From positions 2,170,001 through 2,234,000 of the forward strand of contig NZ_OY762555.1 in NCBI RefSeq assembly GCF_963666015.1: DNA of 64,000 nucleotides, in the 5' to 3' direction. The notes below the pieces were generated by a model. The model ran no database searches, was not told where the DNA came from, and saw nothing but the letters and a program-made list of their open reading frames with translations. This document shows positions 17,717 through 24,715 of this stretch, piece after piece; position 1 is the first letter of the stretch, and each line of letters begins with the position of its first letter. Both the position numbers and the translations under genes were made by a program. The DNA is from an uncultured Sphaerochaeta sp. (lineage in GTDB: Bacteria; Spirochaetota; Spirochaetia; Sphaerochaetales; Sphaerochaetaceae).

Positions 17717-18229
17717 ATGAGAAGGATGTGTGTGCTGCTGGTATTGCTGTTACTTCCTTTGTTCCTCTTTGCCGAGGAACCTGGTCAGCCTGCACGCGTT
17801 ACCATCTCTCTCACTACAACAGTCCCGGAGCTATTGACTCATGGTTTTCTCACAAGTAACGATAGTACTGACATCATCCCGGCCCTTACAGTGTCCGATG
17901 CATTCAATGAAGATGGTGCTACTTTCTATTATGCAATCCAGACCAATATAGCCAGACCCTTCGAAGTCTATGCAACGGTCACCCCTTTTGAACTGAAGAA
18001 TGCCAGTACCTCTGCTCAGGTTGCTATCCAGAAGATATTGGTAGGCGAGCAGGAGATTACTCCAGTCGGTGGAGGAGAGTACGAACTTATTCAATTCACC
18101 CCAGGATCGCAAGGTATGGGTTTGACTTCCTATATCCTGACTATCGTCGCAGACCAGAGCCAGATTGAAAACGCCCCATCGGGCCAGTACGAAGCAACAG
18201 TCGCAATCGACATCAGGTCAGATACATAA
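17717..18229 (+). CDS. Small secreted protein of unknown function (paralog A)
   Basis: A 170-residue protein with a clear signal peptide (MRRMCVLLVLLLLPLFLFAEE). The mature part is rich in Ser/Thr and alternating hydrophobic residues, suggesting an all-beta fold. It shares a pattern with the next gene: THGF or HHGF followed by a Asp-Ser segment, L-x-x-S-x-AF, an aromatic then TN, F-x-x-Y, and a C-terminal G-Q/G-Y followed by TV. GGGAGA lies nine bases before the ATG. It has its own strong promoter and terminator, so it is monocistronic. I do not recognise the family; a surface or periplasmic structural role is only a guess. Confidence 0.7.
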   Translation: MRRMCVLLVLLLLPLFLFAEEPGQPARVTISLTTTVPELLTHGFLTSNDSTDIIPALTVSDAFNEDGATFYYAIQTNIARPFEVYATVTPFELKNASTSAQVAIQKILVGEQEITPVGGGEYELIQFTPGSQGMGLTSYILTIVADQSQIENAPSGQYEATVAIDIRSDT

Positions 18230-18253
18230 ATATTAATCTTTTTTTGAGCAGGG

Positions 18254-18275
18254 CTGCCCAATTGGGCAGTTTTTG
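18254..18275 (+). terminator. Intrinsic terminator after secreted protein A
   Basis: CTGCCC 18254-18259, loop AATT, GGGCAG 18264-18269, then five T. Confidence 0.85.
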
Positions 18276-18530
18276 TATTCTTTGTAGAAGTTACATAAAA
18301 CAAAGATATGACAGATGAATAATTTAAATCTAATATGTACATTAATTCTAGTCAGTACGTTGCTTATGTATAACTACAAAGTAGAAGAAATTATACAACT
18401 TACGTTATAAGTTAAAAATCATATAAGTCTATATATAAATAAGAAATAAAAACCTTAATAAAATAAATTCCTAAAAAGATATAAAATATTATCTTTCAAT
18501 ATTGACATAAGTCTTACTCAGTAGTAGGCT
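18276..18530 (+). promoter_or_regulatory. AT-rich gap with promoter of secreted protein B at its end
   Basis: No gene is visible in this AT-rich stretch. At the right end TTGACA 18502-18507, spacer 17, weak -10 TAGGCT 18525-18530. The -35 and next bases (TTGACATA) are the same as for the previous gene, which suggests common control. Confidence 0.5.
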
Positions 18531-18577
18531 ATTCATACAAAGGATAGAAGAATAATCATCCGGAGGAGATATAGAAT

Positions 18578-19138
18578 ATGAATAAAAAAGTTATTGCACT
18601 TGCACTGGTGTTGGTTATTGCAATGAGTGGGGCTTTTGCTGCTCCTCTGGTGGTTTCTACGGGAACAGTCACAGATGTTACTGCCACCTTGAAAGCGGTT
18701 ATTGGGGGATTTTTCCACCATGGTTTTGTAAATCCGGCAGATTCTAGTGAGTTTAATGCAACTCTAGAAATTTCGAATGCATTTGCAGTCGATCCGGTAT
18801 TTACCTATGGGTATGAGACAAACACTTCAACTGCTTTTGGCATTTATATGGAAGTGTCGGACTTTATCCATGACACTGATTCGGGTGTAGCCATCAAGAT
18901 TGCAGACGTTGAAATTGGATCAGCTACTCCAGATCCAGATGGTAGTGGTTTGTATACGCTTCTCACTTCTGCTGTATCTGGCCAATCTGAGAACATTCAG
19001 ATAAAAATTATCCCATTGAAAGCTACAGGCACCGACCATTTGGGCGACACTATTTCCAGTACTTTGGAATATGTGAATGATAATGCAACTCCTGGTGGAT
19101 ATACGTCAACAGTTACTGTTTCAGTGGCTACCGTCTAA
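18578..19138 (+). CDS. Small secreted protein of unknown function (paralog B)
   Basis: A 186-residue protein with signal peptide MNKKVIALALVLVIAMSGAFA. The mature part is Thr/Ser/Val-rich and acidic, with few Lys/Arg, like an extracellular or periplasmic beta-sandwich. It aligns with the preceding gene over its length: HHGFVNPADSSEFNATLEIS against THGFLTSNDSTDIIPALTVS, and PGGYTSTVTVSV against SGQYEATVAIDI. An excellent ribosome site (GGAGGAG) and a strong terminator suggest high expression. No chaperone, usher or sortase gene is nearby. The function is unknown. Confidence 0.75.
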   Translation: MNKKVIALALVLVIAMSGAFAAPLVVSTGTVTDVTATLKAVIGGFFHHGFVNPADSSEFNATLEISNAFAVDPVFTYGYETNTSTAFGIYMEVSDFIHDTDSGVAIKIADVEIGSATPDPDGSGLYTLLTSAVSGQSENIQIKIIPLKATGTDHLGDTISSTLEYVNDNATPGGYTSTVTVSVATV

Positions 19139-19162
19139 TTTCCTTAACTAGGTCAGGTGAAC

Positions 19163-19193
19163 AAGGCTGTGCAGTAACCTGCACAGCCTTTTC
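19163..19193 (+). terminator. Strong intrinsic terminator after secreted protein B
   Basis: Twelve-base perfect stem AAGGCTGTGCAG 19163-19174 with CTGCACAGCCTT 19179-19190, loop TAAC, then a short T/C run. Confidence 0.85.
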
Positions 19194-19224
19194 TTTCCCC
19201 TCTTTTCAGCGGGAATGGTAGTTG

Positions 19225-19236
19225 GTACTATAGTAC
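19225..19236. promoter_or_regulatory. Palindrome GTACTATAGTAC overlapping a -10 box
   Basis: Perfect 12-base palindrome that contains TATAGT (19229-19234), the likely -10 box of the next gene. No good -35 box is seen 16-18 bases upstream, so an activator or an operator at this site is plausible. Confidence 0.4.
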
Positions 19237-19248
19237 TGGGAGATGGAT

Positions 19249-19773
19249 ATGAAGAAAGTTTTCTTGGCATGTATGCTTCTCTTCTTTGTGTTGCCTCTGG
19301 CAGCTGAGGAGCCTCCACGGTTTCCTCGTGCCACCGTATATATGCAGGGTGTCATCGAGCCAAGGGATCTACGGATCACCATCTACAATGAGGTAGGCGA
19401 GGAGCTCTCGGGTGAGGATGCCATACTCAGTTTTGAGTTTCCAAATCTTGAGGAGTGGGAACTGACACAGTCTCTGTATTTCAAATTCTCCTCCCACCTT
19501 GCAGAAGCAACCGTTGGAAAGTTGACCTTTTCGATTACTGATCTTGAAATGGATGCGTTGAATAGACTCAGGACAACACTGGAGCTTGAAAGCGAGAGTT
19601 TCTTCACAAGTGTGGAGAACGGAAATACCTTTAGTACTAGGTTCCCGACAGGTGCCCAAGATGATGTACCTATCGGGAAACTTACCATCAGAATCAGGAA
19701 ACGAGCAGCTGATGTCTTTAGCGCAGGCAACTATTCCGGTTCTTTCTCCATTAATTATACCGAAGGAAGTTGA
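19249..19773 (+). CDS. Small secreted protein of unknown function (more distant relative C)
   Basis: A 174-residue protein with signal peptide MKKVFLACMLLFFVLPLAAEE. The start at 19249 is chosen because GGGAG lies six bases upstream; an ATG two codons earlier has no spacing. It shares only general traits with the two preceding proteins: size, signal, alternating hydrophobic residues and a C-terminal AGNYSGSFSINY strand like their final Gly-Tyr segment. The middle SSHLAEATVGKLTFSITDL also suggests beta structure. Function unknown. It is probably part of the same locally amplified group, but homology is less certain. Confidence 0.65.
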   Translation: MKKVFLACMLLFFVLPLAAEEPPRFPRATVYMQGVIEPRDLRITIYNEVGEELSGEDAILSFEFPNLEEWELTQSLYFKFSSHLAEATVGKLTFSITDLEMDALNRLRTTLELESESFFTSVENGNTFSTRFPTGAQDDVPIGKLTIRIRKRAADVFSAGNYSGSFSINYTEGS

Positions 19774-19858
19774 GTTCCTCATAACTCTCGATTGTTGTGA
19801 AGTTTGGCTGGTTAATCAACCAATTGGTAAAATAGTTACAAAATTGCAAAATTAATGT

Positions 19859-19887
19859 TTTACAGTGCGAGAAAACCATGCAATAAT
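19859..19887 (+). promoter_or_regulatory. Strong promoter of a small RNA
   Basis: TTTACA 19859-19864, spacer 17, AATAAT 19882-19887: each box has five of six consensus bases. No open frame begins downstream before the terminator at 19979. Confidence 0.7.
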
Positions 19888-19893
19888 CATGAG

Positions 19894-20005
19894 TGTCGTT
19901 GCTCGAGTCTAGACCGATGTTTCCAGCGGATAGACGCGTACCCTTAGGAGAGGAGTCCTAGGGTTCTCAAGGAGGTTGCCGCTACCCATATGGGTAGCGG
20001 TTTTA
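19894..20005 (+). ncRNA. Candidate structured small RNA of about 110 bases
   Basis: The transcript expected from the promoter at 19859 is short and ends in a perfect terminator. Two further hairpins are visible. The first is GTCTA 19907-19911 with TAGAC 19931-19935, enclosing CCG with CGG. The second is ACCCTTAGGA 19940-19949 with TCCTAGGGT 19956-19964 (one bulge) and loop GAGGAG. An unpaired AAGGAGG lies at 19969-19975. Several GGA words, one of them in a hexaloop, recall CsrA-titrating RNAs. It does not match the SRP RNA, 6S RNA or tmRNA landmarks that I know. Function is unknown; the RNA itself is an inference from promoter, structure and terminator. Confidence 0.6.
19979..20004 (+). terminator. 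Perfect-palindrome terminator of the small RNA
   Basis: CCGCTACCCAT 19979-19989 with ATGGGTAGCGG 19990-20000, then TTTT. It ends just before the convergent ROK gene and may also serve it. Confidence 0.85.
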
Positions 20006-20011
20006 CTTTAG

Positions 20012-21142
20012 TTAAAGCCCTTGCACCGTTTGTAACATTCTTCTCTGGAAAATCCATCGATCCAATCCAACAGCCACGCTTCCAAGTACAGCACTACGGT
20101 CCTTGAGCTGGGAGCGCACCACAGGAATACCTGCAAGGCTGTGGTGGGCATGCTGCCGGTAGTACTTCTGGAGAACTGCAAGGTATTGATCTGGGAGATT
20201 TGAGATACCTCCACCCAGAATAATCCTATTGCATCCGGTAATTGCACTTGCAGCTGTGAGCGCCATGCCCATTGCCTCTGCAGCTTCCAAGAGAGCTTGA
20301 GTCGCCTTTGGGTCTTCGCTTTGTGCCAGTTCCTTGACTGTCTTGCCGGCAAATCGTTCGCTGAGTGCCCACCCTGCAGCTACAGTCTCGAGGCATCCAA
20401 TGCCTCCGCACCGGCACAAACCTGTCTGCCGTACTGGAAGGTGTCCGAATCTACTCTTCTCTCCTACTATGGTATTTTCTTGCACCAATGCACCGCTGAT
20501 ATGCTCTCCCCAATTGACATAGAGGAACGACTTTTCATCTTCATCCGCAAACCACTGTTCAGCCTCCACCATCGCCCTTAGAGAATGCACCAGAATGGTA
20601 GGGCTCTGGGTGTATTCACTGATGGCTTTTGCTAGGGGAACATTCTCCCATGGCCAGTGGTCATGATGGAGTATAGAAAGACCATCTTCACTGATTTGTG
20701 CGCTTGTAGCCACCGTGATGCCTGCAATAGGGGCCTTGGTGATTCGTCGCATTTTCAAACACGTCTTGATAATGGTAAGCCCGTGTTCCTTTGCGTCCGG
20801 TTTAATCGGCGTTGGGATTCGTTCAAATCTCAGCACATTCCCCAGAAGGTCTGTAAGGGTAAAACAGGTATTCTTACTACCCAACTCTACTCCCAGGACC
20901 ATTCTAGAACCATGTTGCAAGGCAAGGGTGGTGGGTCTCCTGCCATTGGCAGTCTTGGCCTTTCCTTTCTCCACGACAAGTTCTTCCTGAAGCAACTGCT
21001 CCACAATCTCACTGGTGGATGGCTTGTTCAGGGTTAGGCGACGTGCGATATCGGAGCGACTAAACTCACCCTCACGGGCGAGTAGATTGAGTACTCTCAG
21101 GCGATTGATTGTCCTGGCTGAGCTTGGGGTGGAAAACTGCAT
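20012..21142 (-). CDS. ROK-family transcriptional regulator (NagC/XylR type)
   Basis: A 376-residue protein. The N-terminal winged helix is visible (NRLRVLNLLAREGEFSRSDIARRL, then KPSTSEIVEQLL). The ROK domain has LGVELGSK, NWGEHISGALV and the zinc motif CRCGGIGCLE. Such regulators respond to sugars or sugar phosphates. The ATG at 21142 is preferred because a -10 box lies five bases upstream and no ribosome site exists, so the message is probably leaderless. No sugar gene is adjacent, so its target is not evident. Loss of kinase activity cannot be judged. Confidence 0.85.
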   Translation of the reverse strand: MQFSTPSSARTINRLRVLNLLAREGEFSRSDIARRLTLNKPSTSEIVEQLLQEELVVEKGKAKTANGRRPTTLALQHGSRMVLGVELGSKNTCFTLTDLLGNVLRFERIPTPIKPDAKEHGLTIIKTCLKMRRITKAPIAGITVATSAQISEDGLSILHHDHWPWENVPLAKAISEYTQSPTILVHSLRAMVEAEQWFADEDEKSFLYVNWGEHISGALVQENTIVGEKSRFGHLPVRQTGLCRCGGIGCLETVAAGWALSERFAGKTVKELAQSEDPKATQALLEAAEAMGMALTAASAITGCNRIILGGGISNLPDQYLAVLQKYYRQHAHHSLAGIPVVRSQLKDRSAVLGSVAVGLDRWIFQRRMLQTVQGL

Positions 21143-21147
21143 GCCCA

Positions 21148-21176
21148 AGCATAGCCCACCAATGCGTTTTTGTTAA
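21148..21176 (-). promoter_or_regulatory. Promoter of the ROK regulator giving a leaderless mRNA
   Basis: On the minus strand: TTAACA (21171-21176), spacer 17, TATGCT (21148-21153), then five bases and ATG at 21142. Transcription would start at or next to the A of the start codon. Confidence 0.6.
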
Positions 21177-21194
21177 GGAACAATTGCCGTTGGT

Positions 21195-21222
21195 TTGAAA
21201 AATCAGTATGTTTGCCTATATC
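21195..21222 (+). promoter_or_regulatory. Promoter of htpG
   Basis: TTGAAA 21195-21200, spacer 16, TATATC 21217-21222. No CIRCE repeat is present. The -35 box also resembles a heat-shock sigma element, but the -10 side does not match well. Confidence 0.5.
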
Positions 21223-21244
21223 CCTTTGGAGGTATTATACGAAG

Positions 21245-23134
21245 ATGGAACAAAAGAAGTTCAAAACTGAAGTATCAGAGCTATTGCACCTGATCATCCA
21301 CTCGCTCTATTCCCACAAGGAAATCTTTCTCCGCGAGCTGGTATCCAACTCATCCGATGCACTGGACAAACTTAAGTATCTCACCCTTACCGATGACAAG
21401 CTCAAGAATCTAGTCTTTGAGCCACGCATCGACATCTCCTTTACTGAGGAAGGTGAAGACCGCACACTCACCATCAGTGACAACGGTCTTGGAATGGGGC
21501 ATGACGACTTGGCAGACAACCTGGGCACCATTGCATCCAGTGGAACCAAGAAGTTCCTCGCTTCCCTTACTGAGGAGCAGAAGAAGGACAGCAATCTCAT
21601 CGGCCAGTTTGGTGTAGGTTTCTACAGTGCCTTCATGGTTGCAAAGAAAGTTGAGGTAGTCAGTCGAAAGGCTGGTGAGGAACAGGCTTGGAAGTGGAGC
21701 AGCACCGGTAAGGGGAGTTATACCCTTGATGGAGCAGAGCGTGAAAGCCAAGGTACGACCATTATCCTTTACCTGAACGAGGAAGGCAATGAATATGCCA
21801 ACCGTTGGCAGATTGAGCAGTTGGTAAAAAAATACAGTGACCATATTGCCTATCCCATTTTCCTCTCTTACGACCAGACATCCTACGATGACAAGAAGAA
21901 GGACGATGAAGGTAATCCACTGAAGAAGGTTGAACACAAGGTTGAGCAGATCAACAGTTCCTCTGCTCTTTGGAGACGCAGCAAGAGCGAGCTGACCGAT
22001 GAAGAGTACAAGGAGTTCTACAAGCAGAGTAGCTATGACAGCGAAGACCCCTTGTTCTACCTGCATACCCGCGCCGAAGGTGCAACAGAGTACATCACGC
22101 TTTTCTTCATCCCAAGTAAAGCACCCTTTGACATGTATTATGCAGATTACAAACCGGGTGTGAAGCTCTATGTGAAGCGGGTCTACATCACCGATGATGA
22201 CAAAGAATTGCTTCCATCCTATCTTCGCTTTGTACGCGGTGTAATCGACAGTGAAGACCTTCCACTCAATGTCAGCCGTGAAATCCTTCAGCAGAATCGC
22301 GTAATGAATGCAATCCGCACCGCATCTGTGAAGAAGCTGCTTGGTGAGTTCCAGAAGATCAGCGAACAGAATCCTGATCTCTATGCAACGTTTATTAAGC
22401 AGTACAACCGACCCCTGAAGGAAGGTTTGTATTCTGATTATGCCAACAGGGATGCCTTGCTTGAACTGGTTCGTTTTAAATCCTCCACGGAGGATGGCTA
22501 TGTAAGCCTCGCCTCCTACAAGGAGCGGATGAAGAGTGACCAGAAATCAATCTATTACATCGCGGGTGGAAAGGAAGAGACCCTCAAGGCAAGTCCCTTG
22601 CTTGAAGCGTATAGAAAGAAGGGGTATGAAGTACTCATTATGAGCGACGATATTGACGATATCGTGGTCGGCTCGATCGGTACCTACAAGGAATTGCCTC
22701 TGAAAGCAATCAACAAGAGTGGTGCCGTTGATGACCTGAAGGAAGAAGGGGAGGACAAGAAGAAAGACTCCAAGGAGGCGAAAGCCCTCATCAAGAAGGT
22801 CAAGAAGGCCCTTGGAGACAAGGTGAAAGATGTTGTTGCCTCTTCCCGTCTTGCAGATTCTCCTGCTGTCGTGGTGGTTGATGAGAATGACCCATCAGTA
22901 CAGATGCAGCAGATTCTCAAGAGTATGGGACAGACAGACTTTGAAGAAGCAAAGCCGATTCTTGAGATCAATGTGGAAGACCCGATGGTCAAGAAGATTG
23001 AAAACAGTAACGATGAACAGTACATCGAACAGCTCAGTTCAGTGTTGCTGGATCAGGCTCTACTTGCTGAGGGTGTCATGCCCAAGGATCCTGTAGGGTT
23101 TGCAAAACGATTGCATGCTCTTTTATCTACATAA
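21245..23134 (+). CDS. htpG: Molecular chaperone HtpG (Hsp90)
   Basis: A 629-residue cytoplasmic ATP-dependent chaperone. The N-terminal GHKL ATPase has RELVSNSSDALDKLK, the DNGLGM motif and GQFGVGFYSAFMV; the middle domain has the catalytic-loop region LNVSREILQQNR; a C-terminal dimerisation domain follows. The length matches bacterial HtpG. The ATG at 21245 begins MEQKKFKTEVSELLHLIIHS, the usual start; GGAGG lies 12 bases upstream. The longer in-frame start at 21170 adds non-conserved residues. It has its own promoter and terminator. Confidence 0.97.
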   Translation: MEQKKFKTEVSELLHLIIHSLYSHKEIFLRELVSNSSDALDKLKYLTLTDDKLKNLVFEPRIDISFTEEGEDRTLTISDNGLGMGHDDLADNLGTIASSGTKKFLASLTEEQKKDSNLIGQFGVGFYSAFMVAKKVEVVSRKAGEEQAWKWSSTGKGSYTLDGAERESQGTTIILYLNEEGNEYANRWQIEQLVKKYSDHIAYPIFLSYDQTSYDDKKKDDEGNPLKKVEHKVEQINSSSALWRRSKSELTDEEYKEFYKQSSYDSEDPLFYLHTRAEGATEYITLFFIPSKAPFDMYYADYKPGVKLYVKRVYITDDDKELLPSYLRFVRGVIDSEDLPLNVSREILQQNRVMNAIRTASVKKLLGEFQKISEQNPDLYATFIKQYNRPLKEGLYSDYANRDALLELVRFKSSTEDGYVSLASYKERMKSDQKSIYYIAGGKEETLKASPLLEAYRKKGYEVLIMSDDIDDIVVGSIGTYKELPLKAINKSGAVDDLKEEGEDKKKDSKEAKALIKKVKKALGDKVKDVVASSRLADSPAVVVVDENDPSVQMQQILKSMGQTDFEEAKPILEINVEDPMVKKIENSNDEQYIEQLSSVLLDQALLAEGVMPKDPVGFAKRLHALLST

Positions 23135-23160
23135 TAGCGAGTAATTAATTATTTATCATG

Positions 23161-23198
23161 CAAGGTGAAGAGATATTTTTCTTCGCCTTGTTTTTTTT
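23161..23198 (+). terminator. Intrinsic terminator of htpG
   Basis: CAAGGTGAAGA 23161-23171 with TCTTCGCCTTG 23180-23190 (one G-T pair), followed by eight T. Confidence 0.92.
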
Positions 23199-23248
23199 CT
23201 CTACCGATGGTAGTGTTTTGTATAATACTTGTATAAGGAAGTAGAAAT

Positions 23249-24133
23249 ATGATTGCAAATTTCATGGCACTAAGCAGTGAAGCGGTTGCGGAAAGTTCCA
23301 CCTTTGGCCGCTTTGTTGAGAAGATTGATAGCTGGATTCAAATTGGGCCGGTCGAATTTTTAGTGAATGTCGCTATTGGTTTGCTTATTGTGCTCATCGG
23401 AAAACTGGTGATCATAGGCATTTCTCGAATGCTCAAACGCGTGCTTGATCGTTCCAAGAAGATAAATGACCTGATGGCGCGGTTTGTCTTGAAGCTGGTC
23501 AATGTCATAGGATGGATTTTCCTCATCATTGCATTCCTTGGCCGACTTGGCCTTGATATGGGTCCTGTGCTTGCCGGCCTCGGTATCACTGGAGTTGTCC
23601 TTGGTTTTGCATTCCAGGATACCATCGGAAACTTGCTTAGTGGTGTGATGATTGTCATCAATGCCCCATTTAGGATTGGTGATTATATTGAAACCGGATC
23701 GTTTAGTGGTACTGTGAGTGATATGGACATGATCTGTGTCATCCTCTCCACGCCCGACAACCGCAAGATAACCATCTCAAACAAGCTTGTCTGGAACAGC
23801 CCCATTGTGAATTACTCCAATGTTGACCGGAGGAGACTTGGTCTTACGGTCAGTGTTGCCTATGGGACCAACATACAGTTGGCGAAGGATACCATTTGGA
23901 AAATCCTCAATTCATACAGTGAGATACTTCCCGAGCCTGCTCCCATGGTAGAAGTGAATACGCTTGCTGCTTCGTCTATTGATTTCGCGGTTCGGCCTTG
24001 GACCAAGCCAGAAGACTTCTGGAAGGTGCATTGGAGATTCCAGGGAGAGATCGTGGATCGTCTTGCAGAGGTTGGGATCTCAGTTCCTTTCAACCAGATA
24101 GATGTACATATCGTAGACCAGAGCGCAACATAG
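23249..24133 (+). CDS. Small-conductance mechanosensitive channel, MscS family
   Basis: A 294-residue inner-membrane protein: about three membrane helices, then a soluble vestibule. The pore-lining helix is VLAGLGITGVVLGFAFQDTIGNLLSGV, followed by the beta-domain entry APFRIGDYIETGSFSGTV. It opens under membrane tension to release solutes on hypo-osmotic shock. AAGGAAG is placed well before the ATG and a TATAAT box occurs about 23221-23226. A sucrose-phosphate synthase gene lies 7 kb away, so osmotic stress handling may be a theme, but no link is shown. Confidence 0.9.
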   Translation: MIANFMALSSEAVAESSTFGRFVEKIDSWIQIGPVEFLVNVAIGLLIVLIGKLVIIGISRMLKRVLDRSKKINDLMARFVLKLVNVIGWIFLIIAFLGRLGLDMGPVLAGLGITGVVLGFAFQDTIGNLLSGVMIVINAPFRIGDYIETGSFSGTVSDMDMICVILSTPDNRKITISNKLVWNSPIVNYSNVDRRRLGLTVSVAYGTNIQLAKDTIWKILNSYSEILPEPAPMVEVNTLAASSIDFAVRPWTKPEDFWKVHWRFQGEIVDRLAEVGISVPFNQIDVHIVDQSAT

Positions 24134-24134
24134 T

Positions 24135-24641
24135 CTATTGCTGTTCGCTTACAGAGCAGTGTCTTTCAAGGATGGTACAGAACTCCTTGGAATCCTGGAG
24201 AAGGAACTTTCCAAGATAGGATTTTCTCCTCCATGCTTTGGATCCGAATACCAGGGTGATGATTGCATCATTTGTTTCAATTACAACCGAGATGTTGGAG
24301 AGTTTGTTCTCCAGCGTCTCGTACGTTTGTTTACAGGAAACAAAGTCTGTATACGGAAAATGGTAGAACTCATCAGCCAAGGTGATTCCCACCATCTGCT
24401 TCTTGGTGTCGAAACAGAGCAGGATCCCGTCTCCGATATCGTTGATGTATCCATGTCTGTCATCAAAATCGTACCCGTGCTCTTTCATAAGCTCATTGGT
24501 TCTCTCTCCCAGTTTCTGTAGGGTAAGGCGATAGTTGGCTGCTGCTCGGCTACGATTTTTCTTTCCGATGGTCAGTGCATAGAGGTTTGCTGCGGTAACG
24601 AGGACTAATAGGGCTAATAATAAGTATTGGAGTATATTCAT
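24135..24641 (-). CDS. Small membrane-anchored protein, function unknown
   Basis: A 168-residue protein with one N-terminal membrane helix (ILQYLLLALLVLVTAANLYAL) and a soluble domain with mixed hydrophobic strands (GYINDIGDGILLCFDTKK, NISVVIETNDAIITLVFGSK). There is no signal cleavage site. The gene converges on mscS with one base between them and is divergent from the sigma-54 activator. It lacks a ribosome site; a TTTACA-18-TATTGT promoter ends six bases before the ATG. I do not recognise the family. Confidence 0.65.
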   Translation of the reverse strand: MNILQYLLLALLVLVTAANLYALTIGKKNRSRAAANYRLTLQKLGERTNELMKEHGYDFDDRHGYINDIGDGILLCFDTKKQMVGITLADEFYHFPYTDFVSCKQTYETLENKLSNISVVIETNDAIITLVFGSKAWRRKSYLGKFLLQDSKEFCTILERHCSVSEQQ

Positions 24642-24647
24642 AGCCGG

Positions 24648-24677
24648 ACAATACCAAGGGCCGGCCGGCTTTGTAAA
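24648..24677 (-). promoter_or_regulatory. Promoter of the 168-residue protein (leaderless)
   Basis: Minus strand: TTTACA (24672-24677), spacer 18, TATTGT (24648-24653), six bases, ATG at 24641. It overlaps the region where the divergent activator promoter should lie. Confidence 0.5.
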
Positions 24678-24715
24678 GACAACCGCTTATGATACACTCA
24701 TTGTGAGGTGTAACA

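Noticed and set aside
19894..20005. Identification of the small RNA as SRP RNA, 6S RNA or tmRNA
   Set aside because: No GGAAG tetraloop region, no long open helix of 6S type, no tRNA-like end; left as unknown.
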